Part shown: piece by piece, positions 7,969 through 15,577 of the stretch | Numbering within the stretch: the first letter of the stretch is position 1 | Layout: each line of letters begins with the position of its first letter | Source of the DNA: an uncultured Treponema sp. | GTDB lineage: Bacteria; Spirochaetota; Spirochaetia; Treponematales; Treponemataceae | NCBI GenBank assembly: GCA_937885235.1 | Contig: CAKZZK010000317.1 | Span: forward strand, 1-17,900 | Length of the DNA stretch: 17,900 nt | Direction: 5' to 3' | Translations under genes and position numbers: made by a program | The notes under the pieces: model-generated | What the model was told of the DNA's origin: nothing | The model's input: the letters and a program-made list of their open reading frames with translations, nothing else | The model's database searches: none

Positions 7969-7984
7969 GAGGGGGCGCAGAAAA

Positions 7985-8884
7985 ATGAAAAGAAAGACAA
8001 GTGCCAAAACCGTAGCGCATGCAACGTATGGCTACAGACGCCGCAGAAATCCCGTCCGCTCCATAGGCGGAGATATAGGAATTTACATCTTCCTTGCGCT
8101 CTGTTCTATAGTGATGGTCTTCCCCATCGTGTTTGCAATCTCAAGCTCGCTCAAGCCGCTTGGGGAGCTGCTCAAACAGCCGCCAACGTTCTGGCCGCGG
8201 AATCCCACGTTCAGAAACTACTCGGACTTGTTCATCACGCTCACGCAGTCATGGGTGCCCTTCTCGCGCTACATCTTCAACACGCTCTTTGTCACCATCG
8301 TGGGAACGGTGGGGCATGTCATCATAGCTTCAATGGCGGCGTATGTCCTTGCAAAATACACCTTCCCCGGCGGCAGGGCATTTTTCAAGCTTGCTGTTGT
8401 GGCGCTCATGTTCAGCGGTTATGTAACGGGCATTCCCAACTATATGATTATGTGCCGGCTGCACATGGTAGACACCTACTGGTCGCTCATCCTGCCGGCA
8501 ATAGGCGGCTCTCTGGGGCTTTTTTTGATGAAGCAGTTTATGGACGGCTTTCCTATGTCTCTCATAGAGGCGGCAAAGATTGACGGTGCAAATGAGCTCC
8601 TCATCTTCTGGAAGCTCGTCATGCCTAACGTAAAGCCTGCGTGGCTTACCATTTCGATTTTTTCCATTACGGCGCTCTGGAACAATCCCCAGACCACGTA
8701 TATCTACACGGAAAGCAAGAAGATGCTGCGTTATGCGATGGACCAGATTATGGCTGGCGGCATTGCGCGCACGGGGCAGGCACAGGCTGTGGTTGTTGTT
8801 TCCATGTCCGTGCCCATCATATTCTTTATCTGCTCCCAGAGCCAGATTTTGGAAACAATGGCAACTTCAGGCCTTAAGGACTAG
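7985..8884 (+). CDS. Carbohydrate ABC transporter permease A2 (MalG-like)
   Basis: This 299-aa MalG-type permease has six predicted spans, from about 31-54 to 270-285. The short basic cytoplasmic N-terminus is MKRKTSAKTVAHATYGYRRR. After the first span comes the typical SSSLKPLGELLKQPPTFWP segment (53-71), in which family members carry a K-P/E pattern before FWP. The EAA loop is a textbook match at 195-218 (EAAKIDGANELLIFWKLVMP and the following NVKP). It starts 16 nt after permease A1 with a strong GAGAGGGGG ribosome-binding site. It is expected to pair with permease A1. It does not closely resemble the second MalG-type permease of the operon, so the two pairs are not a recent duplication. 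Confidence 0.93.
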   Translation: MKRKTSAKTVAHATYGYRRRRNPVRSIGGDIGIYIFLALCSIVMVFPIVFAISSSLKPLGELLKQPPTFWPRNPTFRNYSDLFITLTQSWVPFSRYIFNTLFVTIVGTVGHVIIASMAAYVLAKYTFPGGRAFFKLAVVALMFSGYVTGIPNYMIMCRLHMVDTYWSLILPAIGGSLGLFLMKQFMDGFPMSLIEAAKIDGANELLIFWKLVMPNVKPAWLTISIFSITALWNNPQTTYIYTESKKMLRYAMDQIMAGGIARTGQAQAVVVVSMSVPIIFFICSQSQILETMATSGLKD

Positions 8885-8888
8885 CGAC

Positions 8889-10358
8889 ATGATAAGAAGA
8901 AAATACCTGATTGCGGCAGCAGCCGCGCTCCTTGCCGCGCACACGGGGCTTTTTGCCAAAGGAGACACGTATATCTATGATGTCTGGCAGAACGTAGAGC
9001 ATTCGCCTGATGCCTACCGGGTGACGGATGTCTTCTACGCAAAGGATTTCGGTCTTGAAAAGGAACTGGTGAATCCCAGCTCGCTTTTCTGCCGCGGCAA
9101 CACCCTGTACCTTGTGGATTCGGGGAACAACAGGATTCTGGAGTTCCTTTACAAAGCAGACAAGTCTCTGGAATTTGTGCGCAGCATAGAGGAATTCAAT
9201 GCTCCTGCCGGTGTGCAGGGGACATTTGCCGCCCCTTCCGATGTCTATGTATCTGCTGACGGCTCTTTTTTCGTGGCAGACACTGAGCACGGGCGCGTCG
9301 TCCGCATAGACAAGGACTTGAACTACGTCCTTTCGTTTACAGAGCCTGATGATCCTACCTACGAGGCGGGAAAGACCTTTCTGCCGCAGAAGGTAGTGGC
9401 GGATTCCAAGGGCAGGGTTTACGTCCTGGCAAAGAACGTGAACAAGGGCTTTATCAAATACGAGGACAACGGCACGTTCACCGGCTTCTACGGCGCGAGC
9501 GACGTTACCTATAACTGGACGGATTACCTCTGGAAGAAATTCGCCACAAAGGCACAGCGGGAGCAGATGGAATCCTTTGTGCCGACGGAATATTCAAATG
9601 CCTATCTCGACAAAGAGGGCTTTATATTCGCGGTCTTGAAGACCTTCAAGCCCTCGGAGCTGCTCAATGACCAGGCAAAGCCCATCCGCCGCCTGAATGC
9701 GCTTGGCGGGGACATCCTCATCAAGAACTGGGACCCTCCGGTGGGGGACTTGCAGTGGGGAACCGCGGCAGGACAGGAAAATCCCTCTCACTTTACCGAC
9801 ATCACCGTGCTTGACAACGAGGTTTACATCGCGCTCGATGAAACGAGGGGAAGGCTCTTTGCCTATGACAATCAGGGGGAACTGCTCTTTGCGTTCGGCA
9901 ATCCCGGCAACATAGACGGCTACTTCCGTCTGCCCGTCGCCATAGAGCACTGCGGCAGGGACCTCTTTGTGCTTGACCAGACGAGCTGCACGATTACGCT
10001 TTTTTCGCCGACGCAGTTTGGCGACTACATCTACAATGCAACCGAATACTACGCGGCAGGCGAATATGACTTGTCTGCCGCGGAATGGGACAAGGTGATG
10101 CGCCTGAACGGCAACTATGACCTTGCGTATGCGGGGCTTGGAAAGGCGCGGCTCAGGCAGAACAAATACAAGGAGGCGATGGACTACTTCCGCGCGAAGT
10201 ATTTCAGGCGCTACTATTCAAAGGCATTTATGTATTACCGCAAGGAATGGATTGAACAGCACCTCGGCTGGGTGCTCGCCGTCCTCTGTATGCTGATTTT
10301 CATTCCCTTCGCGGTGAAACGCATTCTATCTTTCAAACGGGAGCTGGAGTCACTATGA
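8889..10358 (+). CDS. Exported beta-propeller (NHL-like) protein with C-terminal TPR-like segment and membrane anchor
   Basis: This is a 489-aa exported protein. ATG 8889 was chosen because AAGGA (8876-8880) precedes it, it falls 4 nt after the permease stop, and it opens a clean signal peptide (MIRRKYLIAAAAALLAAHTG..LFA, about 1-23). A longer frame from 8733 would overlap the permease and read implausible sequence. Residues 63-375 contain NHL/six-bladed-propeller-like repeats: NTLYLVDSGNNRILEF (71-86), GSFFVADTEHGRVVRID (125-141), GRVYVLAK (175-182), EVYIALDETRGRLFAYD (311-327) and GRDLFVLDQ (356-364). Residues 384-455 form a TPR-like hairpin (AAGEYDLSAAEWDKVMRL, then YAGLGKARLRQNKYKEAMDYF). 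A C-terminal membrane span lies at 459-476. Such propellers usually bind ligands or proteins. A scaffolding or glycan-sensing role beside the transporter is inference. The last base pairs overlap the YIP1 start. Confidence 0.85.
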   Translation: MIRRKYLIAAAAALLAAHTGLFAKGDTYIYDVWQNVEHSPDAYRVTDVFYAKDFGLEKELVNPSSLFCRGNTLYLVDSGNNRILEFLYKADKSLEFVRSIEEFNAPAGVQGTFAAPSDVYVSADGSFFVADTEHGRVVRIDKDLNYVLSFTEPDDPTYEAGKTFLPQKVVADSKGRVYVLAKNVNKGFIKYEDNGTFTGFYGASDVTYNWTDYLWKKFATKAQREQMESFVPTEYSNAYLDKEGFIFAVLKTFKPSELLNDQAKPIRRLNALGGDILIKNWDPPVGDLQWGTAAGQENPSHFTDITVLDNEVYIALDETRGRLFAYDNQGELLFAFGNPGNIDGYFRLPVAIEHCGRDLFVLDQTSCTITLFSPTQFGDYIYNATEYYAAGEYDLSAAEWDKVMRLNGNYDLAYAGLGKARLRQNKYKEAMDYFRAKYFRRYYSKAFMYYRKEWIEQHLGWVLAVLCMLIFIPFAVKRILSFKRELESL

Positions 10359-11032
10359 GTTATCTGACAAAGAAATTGAGCAAGTTGCGGCAGAGAGAGA
10401 CTTATACCCATTTCCTCGAAACGCTGAAATACGCGCTGTATGTCATAGGGCATCCGGCGGACGGCTTCTGGGATTTGATTCATGCAAAGCGCGGCTCGTA
10501 TGCGGCTGCGAATTTCATCGTCATCCTTACGCTGCTTACCCATGTGTGGAAGCTGCAGTTTACGAATTTCCTTTTCATTGTCGTGAACTGGGAGCGGGTC
10601 AACATCTTCATGGAAATAGCGACCATCCTCTTGCCGCTTGTGGTATTTGTCATCTGCAACTGGGGCGTAACCACGCTCTTTGACGGCAAGGGGCACCTCG
10701 GCGATGTGTATATGGGCACTGCCTATGCGCTCACGCCGTATCCGCTTATCCAGATTCCCATCATCATACTCAGCAACTTTGTTACCAAGGAAGAGGGAAC
10801 CTTCTACTGGGTCTTCAACAACATCTCCCTTATCTGGTGTGCGGTGCTTATCATCATGGCAATGATGATGATTCACGCCTACAGCTTTGGCAAGACGCTT
10901 CTGTTCATGGTGTTCACCGCGTTCGGTATGCTTGTCTTCCTCTTCATCATGCTGCTGTTCTTCAGCCTCATATCGCAGGGCATCGGTTATTTTGTTTCCC
11001 TTGGCAGGGAAGTATTCTTCAGGCTGAATTGA
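10355..11032 (+). CDS. YIP1-family membrane protein
   Basis: This 225-aa integral membrane protein overlaps the previous gene by an ATGA junction, so the two are translationally coupled. After an amphipathic cytoplasmic N-terminus (1-27) there are about five spans, near 45-65, 75-100, 119-143, 155-175 and 184-210. Two features support the YIP1 domain call. One is the N-terminal HPADGFWDLIHAKRGS segment (33-48), like the P-x(2)-F/W-x(4) box ahead of the first span. The other is GTAYALTPYPLIQIP (120-134), like the A-x-x-P-x-x-I motif of bacterial YIP1 proteins. Their function in bacteria is not established. Its place between the propeller and DUF5696 genes of a sugar operon suggests it assembles or stabilises the membrane complex. 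Confidence 0.8.
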   Translation: MSYLTKKLSKLRQRETYTHFLETLKYALYVIGHPADGFWDLIHAKRGSYAAANFIVILTLLTHVWKLQFTNFLFIVVNWERVNIFMEIATILLPLVVFVICNWGVTTLFDGKGHLGDVYMGTAYALTPYPLIQIPIIILSNFVTKEEGTFYWVFNNISLIWCAVLIIMAMMMIHAYSFGKTLLFMVFTAFGMLVFLFIMLLFFSLISQGIGYFVSLGREVFFRLN

Positions 11033-11045
11033 CGGGGGCAGACGT

Positions 11046-13640
11046 ATGAAAAAAGAGAATGCTGCAACAAAGAAGCCCTTTTTTACCATAGGCTTTTTTA
11101 TATGGACAGCCCTGTTCCTCTGTGCCGCCGCTTTCATAGCCTACATAGTCGTCAGGCTGGTGAATGTGGCTTCGTACCGGCAGCCTGACTTTGATTTCTA
11201 TGAATATGACGGAAAGCAGTCAGGCAAGATGATGGTGCTTGAATCAGATTCCCTGCGCTTTGAACTTGACCCTGCCACCACGCAGTTTTCCGTAACGCAG
11301 AAGGCAAACGGAAAAGTATGGTATTCAAGCCCGCAGGATCTGGACAGCGACCCCATAGCCCTCGCCAAAGAAAAGAACAATATGCGTTCAAGCCTGCTGC
11401 TGGAATATTCCACAGAGAACGGCAACGCAGAGGTCTATGATTTTTACACCAACAGCGTAAAGCGCAAGTTCTACAGCGTGGAAAAGAAAGACGACTCTGT
11501 CATCGTGAACTATACGATAGGGCAGATGAACAGGGAATACATCTTCCCGCCCATGATGTACCAGTCTGACTTTGACAAGTGGACGGCGGATATGTCCAAG
11601 AGCGACATAAACACGGTGAACCGCGCCTACCACCGCTACAGCATGAAGACCGCGACTCCGGGGGACGACATCAATGCCCTGCTCAAGAAGTACCCGAAGC
11701 TCAAGGATGAGGAGCTGTACCTTGTATTTGAGAATGTCCAGGGCTTTTTGAAAGAAAAGCTGGAAGTGCTCTTCAAGAACGCGGGCTACACTTATGAGGA
11801 TTACCTTGCAAGCAAGGAGCAGTACCTTGAATCAAGCGAAAAGGAAGTGCCCTCGTTTAACGCGACTGTTGTCTATAAAATAGAAGGAAACAGGCTCGTG
11901 GTGGAAGTTCCCTTTGACGAGATTTCCTACCGGCTCAAGTTCCCCATCACGAAGCTTTCCGTCCTGCCCTATTTTGGGGCGGGTGGCAGCTCCAGCGAAG
12001 GCAGCATCTTTGTTCCCGAGGGGGGGGGCGGAGTCATTCGCTTTAACAACGGCAAGAAAAAACAGAATGCGTATTACGCCGATGTGTACGGCTGGGACTA
12101 TGCTCTGGACAGAAAGTCCGTAGTGACGGAGACAAAGGTCGCCTTCCCTGTGTTCGGCATCGCTTCCGAAGGTGCTTCGTTTATCTCTGTCATTGAGGAC
12201 GGGGCGGCTTATGCGGGCATTACGGCAGAAATTGCGGGAAAGCTTGGCAGCTATAACTACGTCCGCGCTGACTACCGCCTTCTGCACAACGAGCGCTATG
12301 ACATAAGCGCGCGTACGGTGAACGCTCAGTATATGTTTGAAAAGGGGCTGCCGGCAGGACAGAAGCTCAGGCAGGTTTACACCTTTGTCGAGAGCGACTC
12401 CATTGCGGATATGGCAAAGGCATACAGGAATTACCTCTTTGCGGGTGAAGAAAAGCGCAGCGCAGACAGCGTGCCGCTTGCCGTTGAGATTGTGGGAGCC
12501 ATAGACAGAGTGCAGCAGGTGCTGGGCATTCCCAAGAACCTGCCCTATACGCTGACAACCTATAAGGATGCCGCCGCCATCATAGACAGCATTGGCTCCT
12601 CAGGCATTACGGGCGTGAACTATAAGCTTTCAGGCTTTATCAACGGCGGGGTGCGGCAGAAGCTGCTGAGCAAGGTGCGCTTCCTCGGCAAGCTTGGCGG
12701 CGCGTCCTCGTTCGCACGCCTTGCCGAAGCTGCGGAGAAAGCGGGCAACACGCTCTATCTTGACGGCACCATGCAGTTTGCCTACCGTTCAGGTTTGGCT
12801 GACGGATTTTCGCATTACGGCTCTCCCGCCCGTTTTGTGAGCCAGAAGCTCTGCGAGCTGAACGAGTATTCTGCCATCTGGTATGGAAAGGATGACGAGG
12901 CGGACTCCTACTACCTTGTGCGCCCTGCGCTTGCTTCCCGCGCTTCTGACAGGCTCATCGCGGCGGCTTCGCGCTATGGCACAGGCGTTTCCTACCGCGA
13001 TTTTGGCAGCGTGCTTTCCGCTGATTACAATGAAAAGCACCTCGTGAACCGCGCAGATGCAATGCACCTGCAGGAAGAGGAATTCAAAAAGGCTCGCAAA
13101 GGAGGCACCCCGGTGATGGTGAACGGCGGCAACGCCTATGCCGTCCGCGATGCGGATTTCATCACGAACCTCAATCTGGCAGGCAACAGTTATTCCATCA
13201 TAGACTACAAGGTGCCCTTTTACCAGATCGCGCTCCACGGCTACAGGAACTATGCGGGAAACGCGGTCAACCTTGCCGCTGAAAAGCAGCAGGAAGTTCT
13301 GGAGTCCGCGCAGTCTGCTGCGGGGCTGTATTTTACCTTTATGCAGGCTTCCGAGCGCGCCGTGCAGGAAACGAGCTTTACGCAGTACTATTCGGCGAAT
13401 TTCGACGCATGGAAAGATGAGTTTGTCTCCCTCTACAGGGATTACAACGCAAGGCTTGGCTCTCTTGCCGGAGCGCTCATCACCGATTTCTGGTATGAGA
13501 GCAAAGACGTGTCAGTGACGGTCTTTGAGAATGGCTATGCCGTCGTGGTGAATTTCGGACACAAGGATTACACCGCGGCTTCTGGAACGCGGGTTCCTGC
13601 CCGTGACTATATAGTGCTAAAGGTGGAGGACTTAGGATGA
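11046..13640 (+). CDS. Membrane-tethered DUF5696 protein, glycoside-hydrolase-like architecture
   Basis: This 864-aa protein has a single N-terminal membrane span (about 12-36) and a large, probably periplasmic body. A GGGGG ribosome-binding site precedes ATG 11046. Residues 68-470 form beta-sandwich-like segments that open with SLRFELDPATTQFSVTQKAN (69-88). This is the kind of N-terminal sugar-mutarotase-like domain seen before the catalytic barrel in families such as GH31 and GH101. Residues 478-815 look like a TIM barrel: ITGVNYKLSGF (521-531), NTLYLDGTMQFAY (568-580), GTGVSYRDFGSVLSADY (645-661), GGTPVMVNGGNAY (686-698) and a closing beta domain to 864. D573 and D652 are candidate catalytic acids by position at strand ends; this is a guess. 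I recognise the neighbourhood (YIP1, DUF5696, sugar permeases) as one also found in Paenibacillus-type Firmicutes. Enzyme activity is unproven. It ends in an ATGA overlap with permease B1. Confidence 0.8.
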   Translation: MKKENAATKKPFFTIGFFIWTALFLCAAAFIAYIVVRLVNVASYRQPDFDFYEYDGKQSGKMMVLESDSLRFELDPATTQFSVTQKANGKVWYSSPQDLDSDPIALAKEKNNMRSSLLLEYSTENGNAEVYDFYTNSVKRKFYSVEKKDDSVIVNYTIGQMNREYIFPPMMYQSDFDKWTADMSKSDINTVNRAYHRYSMKTATPGDDINALLKKYPKLKDEELYLVFENVQGFLKEKLEVLFKNAGYTYEDYLASKEQYLESSEKEVPSFNATVVYKIEGNRLVVEVPFDEISYRLKFPITKLSVLPYFGAGGSSSEGSIFVPEGGGGVIRFNNGKKKQNAYYADVYGWDYALDRKSVVTETKVAFPVFGIASEGASFISVIEDGAAYAGITAEIAGKLGSYNYVRADYRLLHNERYDISARTVNAQYMFEKGLPAGQKLRQVYTFVESDSIADMAKAYRNYLFAGEEKRSADSVPLAVEIVGAIDRVQQVLGIPKNLPYTLTTYKDAAAIIDSIGSSGITGVNYKLSGFINGGVRQKLLSKVRFLGKLGGASSFARLAEAAEKAGNTLYLDGTMQFAYRSGLADGFSHYGSPARFVSQKLCELNEYSAIWYGKDDEADSYYLVRPALASRASDRLIAAASRYGTGVSYRDFGSVLSADYNEKHLVNRADAMHLQEEEFKKARKGGTPVMVNGGNAYAVRDADFITNLNLAGNSYSIIDYKVPFYQIALHGYRNYAGNAVNLAAEKQQEVLESAQSAAGLYFTFMQASERAVQETSFTQYYSANFDAWKDEFVSLYRDYNARLGSLAGALITDFWYESKDVSVTVFENGYAVVVNFGHKDYTAASGTRVPARDYIVLKVEDLG

Positions 13641-14560
13641 GTATGAAAAAGAAAAAGCTGATTGGACTTACAAAGCGGAGGGCGCTGTACGGGTACATAT
13701 TCATCCTCCCGTTCATCATAGGCTTTTTAAGCTTTATGGTAAAGCCGCTGTTCCAGTCCCTGATGATGAGCTTTTCCAATATCTCTGCGGGGCCGAACGG
13801 CTTCCAGATGGTCAGAAGCGGCTGGGAAAACTACAAGCGGGCGTTCCTCATTGACCCCGAATTCAACCGTATGCTTGTGGAGAACATCACGCGGATGATA
13901 TACCGCTCCCTTGCCACGATTGTGTTCAGCTTCTTTGTGGCGCTCATCTTGAACCAGAAGTTCAAGGGACGTGCCGTGGTGCGCTCGATATTCTTCCTTA
14001 CGGTCATCCTCTCTTCCGGCGTGCTTGTGGGGCTGGAATACAACAACTCCATGATGTCGCAGCTGAAGGAAACCATAGAGGAATCAAGCAACGCGAATTC
14101 CGTCACCACGGTCATAGAGAGCATCCTGCTTTCAAACACGGGCGGCATGAACGGCGTTGGCAACAGGTTCTTCAAAATCCTCTTTGAAATCATAGATTCC
14201 ATCTATGATGTGGCTATGGCGTCCGGCATACAGATAATCATCTTCCTTTCCGGCTTGCAGAACATCTCCCCGAGCGTCTACGAGGCGGCAGAGATGGAAG
14301 GCTGCACCGCATGGGAAAGCCTGTGGAAGATAACCGTCCCCATGGTCAGCCCCCTCATTCCCGTCTGCTGGGTGTACACGGTGGTTGACTTCTTTATGCG
14401 TACAGACAGCGAGATTATGAAGAAAATAGAGGACCAGCTTTCCATTCAGCTCAATTTTGGATTCAGCTCCGCAATGGCGTGGATCTATTTTGTTGTCTGT
14501 ATGCTTCTCATCGGCATCAGTTCCCTCATAATATCAAAGGTGGTGTATAACTATGACTAA
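13637..14560 (+). CDS. Sugar ABC transporter permease B1 (MalF/UgpA-like)
   Basis: This 307-aa permease overlaps the DUF5696 gene by ATGA, with GGAGG 7 nt upstream of ATG 13637. A second Met at residue 3 is a less likely start. The first span is 19-40 (GYIFILPFIIGFLSFMVKPL), a familiar MalF-type opening. The EAA loop is at 215-239 (YEAAEMEGCTAWESLWKITV, then PMVSP), close to consensus except that E-M-E-G replaces the usual D-G. Unusually, the segment 137-190 between spans is long and polar, with NNSMMSQLKETIEESSNANS (136-155). This would extend the external side of the channel, where the binding protein docks. It pairs with permease B2. Confidence 0.92.
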   Translation: MSMKKKKLIGLTKRRALYGYIFILPFIIGFLSFMVKPLFQSLMMSFSNISAGPNGFQMVRSGWENYKRAFLIDPEFNRMLVENITRMIYRSLATIVFSFFVALILNQKFKGRAVVRSIFFLTVILSSGVLVGLEYNNSMMSQLKETIEESSNANSVTTVIESILLSNTGGMNGVGNRFFKILFEIIDSIYDVAMASGIQIIIFLSGLQNISPSVYEAAEMEGCTAWESLWKITVPMVSPLIPVCWVYTVVDFFMRTDSEIMKKIEDQLSIQLNFGFSSAMAWIYFVVCMLLIGISSLIISKVVYNYD

Positions 14561-15527
14561 CGGCACTATGCGTTCATTCTGGGAAAGAAACGAAGCTTCC
14601 GGCGGACGGCTCCTGAAGGTGACGGCGAAAAAGTATGCGCTTTCGTTTTTCAGGGCAGTGCTCCTTTTTGGTATGTGCTTCATGATTTTACAGCCCATAC
14701 TGAACAAGATTTCGCTCAGCTTTATGGCGGAAAAAGATCTCTATGATACAACGATTGTCGTCATTCCCAAGCATTTTTCCGTGAGCAACTGGAAGATTGC
14801 TTCCTATATCATCAACTACAAGGTTTCGCTGCTGAACACCATCTGGGTGTCTCTGCTTGTATCCGTCATCGAGGTGATAATGTGCACCTTTGTGGGCTAC
14901 GGCTTTTCGCGCTTTGATTTTCCCTTCAAGCGCTTCTGGTTCCTCTGCGTCATCCTGCTTATCATCATTCCGCCGCAGACTATTTCCACATCGCTGTACC
15001 TGCACTTCCGCTACTTTAAGTTCTTTGGCCATACCATTAACTTAAAGGGAAGTATGCTGCCGTATTTTATGATGTGCTTTACCTGCATGGGGCTTAAAAA
15101 CGGTCTCTATATCTTTATGATACGGCAGTATTTTTTGAGCTTTCCCTTTGAGCTTGAGGAAGCCTGTTACGTTGACGGCTGTGGTCCCTTTGCTACTTTT
15201 TTCAGAATCATGATTCCGGGGGCAAAGCCCATCATCACCTCCTGCTTTCTCTTTTCCTTTGTGTGGCAGTGGACAGACAGCTTCTATGCCAACCTTTTTT
15301 TGGGAAAAATACAGCTGCTCGCGCGTTCCGTGGGCAGCTTGACGGACAGGCTTTCCACCTATATGAGCCGTGCGCAGGGAGGCGGTAACGTGTCTGTGCC
15401 GCCAGCCTTTGCGGGGGCAATCAATTCCTCCGCTGTGCTGCTCATCGTGCTGCCGCTTATAGTCCTTTACCTCTTTTGCCAGCGGCTTTTTGTGGAAAGC
15501 CTTGCAAGCACGGGTGTAAAAGGATAA
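14553..15527 (+). CDS. Carbohydrate ABC transporter permease B2 (MalG-like)
   Basis: This 324-aa permease overlaps permease B1 by 8 nt, so translation is coupled. The N-terminal cytoplasmic tail of about 30 residues is longer than usual. Spans lie near 32-50, 93-116, 127-148, 168-190, 228-245 and 293-312. The EAA loop is at 202-226 (EEACYVDGCGPFATFFRIMI, then PGAKP). It has E-E-A-C and V-D-G-C where E-A-A and D-G-A are common, so it is a recognisable but divergent match. The C-terminal FVESLASTGVKG matches the ending typical of MalG-type permeases and confirms a full-length protein. It forms the second channel of the operon with B1, presumably served by the lipoprotein encoded next. Confidence 0.92.
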   Translation: MTNGTMRSFWERNEASGGRLLKVTAKKYALSFFRAVLLFGMCFMILQPILNKISLSFMAEKDLYDTTIVVIPKHFSVSNWKIASYIINYKVSLLNTIWVSLLVSVIEVIMCTFVGYGFSRFDFPFKRFWFLCVILLIIIPPQTISTSLYLHFRYFKFFGHTINLKGSMLPYFMMCFTCMGLKNGLYIFMIRQYFLSFPFELEEACYVDGCGPFATFFRIMIPGAKPIITSCFLFSFVWQWTDSFYANLFLGKIQLLARSVGSLTDRLSTYMSRAQGGGNVSVPPAFAGAINSSAVLLIVLPLIVLYLFCQRLFVESLASTGVKG

Positions 15528-15528
15528 T
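15502..15528 (+). promoter_or_regulatory. Possible internal promoter for the lipoprotein gene
   Basis: TTGCAA (15502-15507) and GATAAT (15523-15528) are separated by 15 nt and overlap the end of permease B2. The 50-nt gap that follows is AT-rich, unlike the gapless junctions upstream. Binding proteins are often made in excess of their permeases, which would fit an extra promoter. The spacing is shorter than ideal, so the call is tentative. Confidence 0.3.
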
Positions 15529-15577
15529 ATATAGTATATTTTTGAAGAAAATAAACTTGTTCTAAGGGAGTATCTGT

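Noticed and set aside
7000..8007. Long reverse-strand frame of 335 codons opposite permease A1
   Set aside because: It mirrors a clear permease gene, is rich in charged low-order sequence, and lacks any recognisable domain. The reverse frames at 3303-3941, 5583-6179 and 10235-11137 were rejected for the same reason.
8733..8888. Extended N-terminus of the propeller protein
   Set aside because: The extra 52 residues lie within the permease A2 gene and read as out-of-frame sequence. The ATG at 8889 has a ribosome-binding site and opens a signal peptide.
15528..15577. Riboswitch in the gap before the lipoprotein gene
   Set aside because: The gap is only 50 nt, AT-rich and without a conserved aptamer-like fold.
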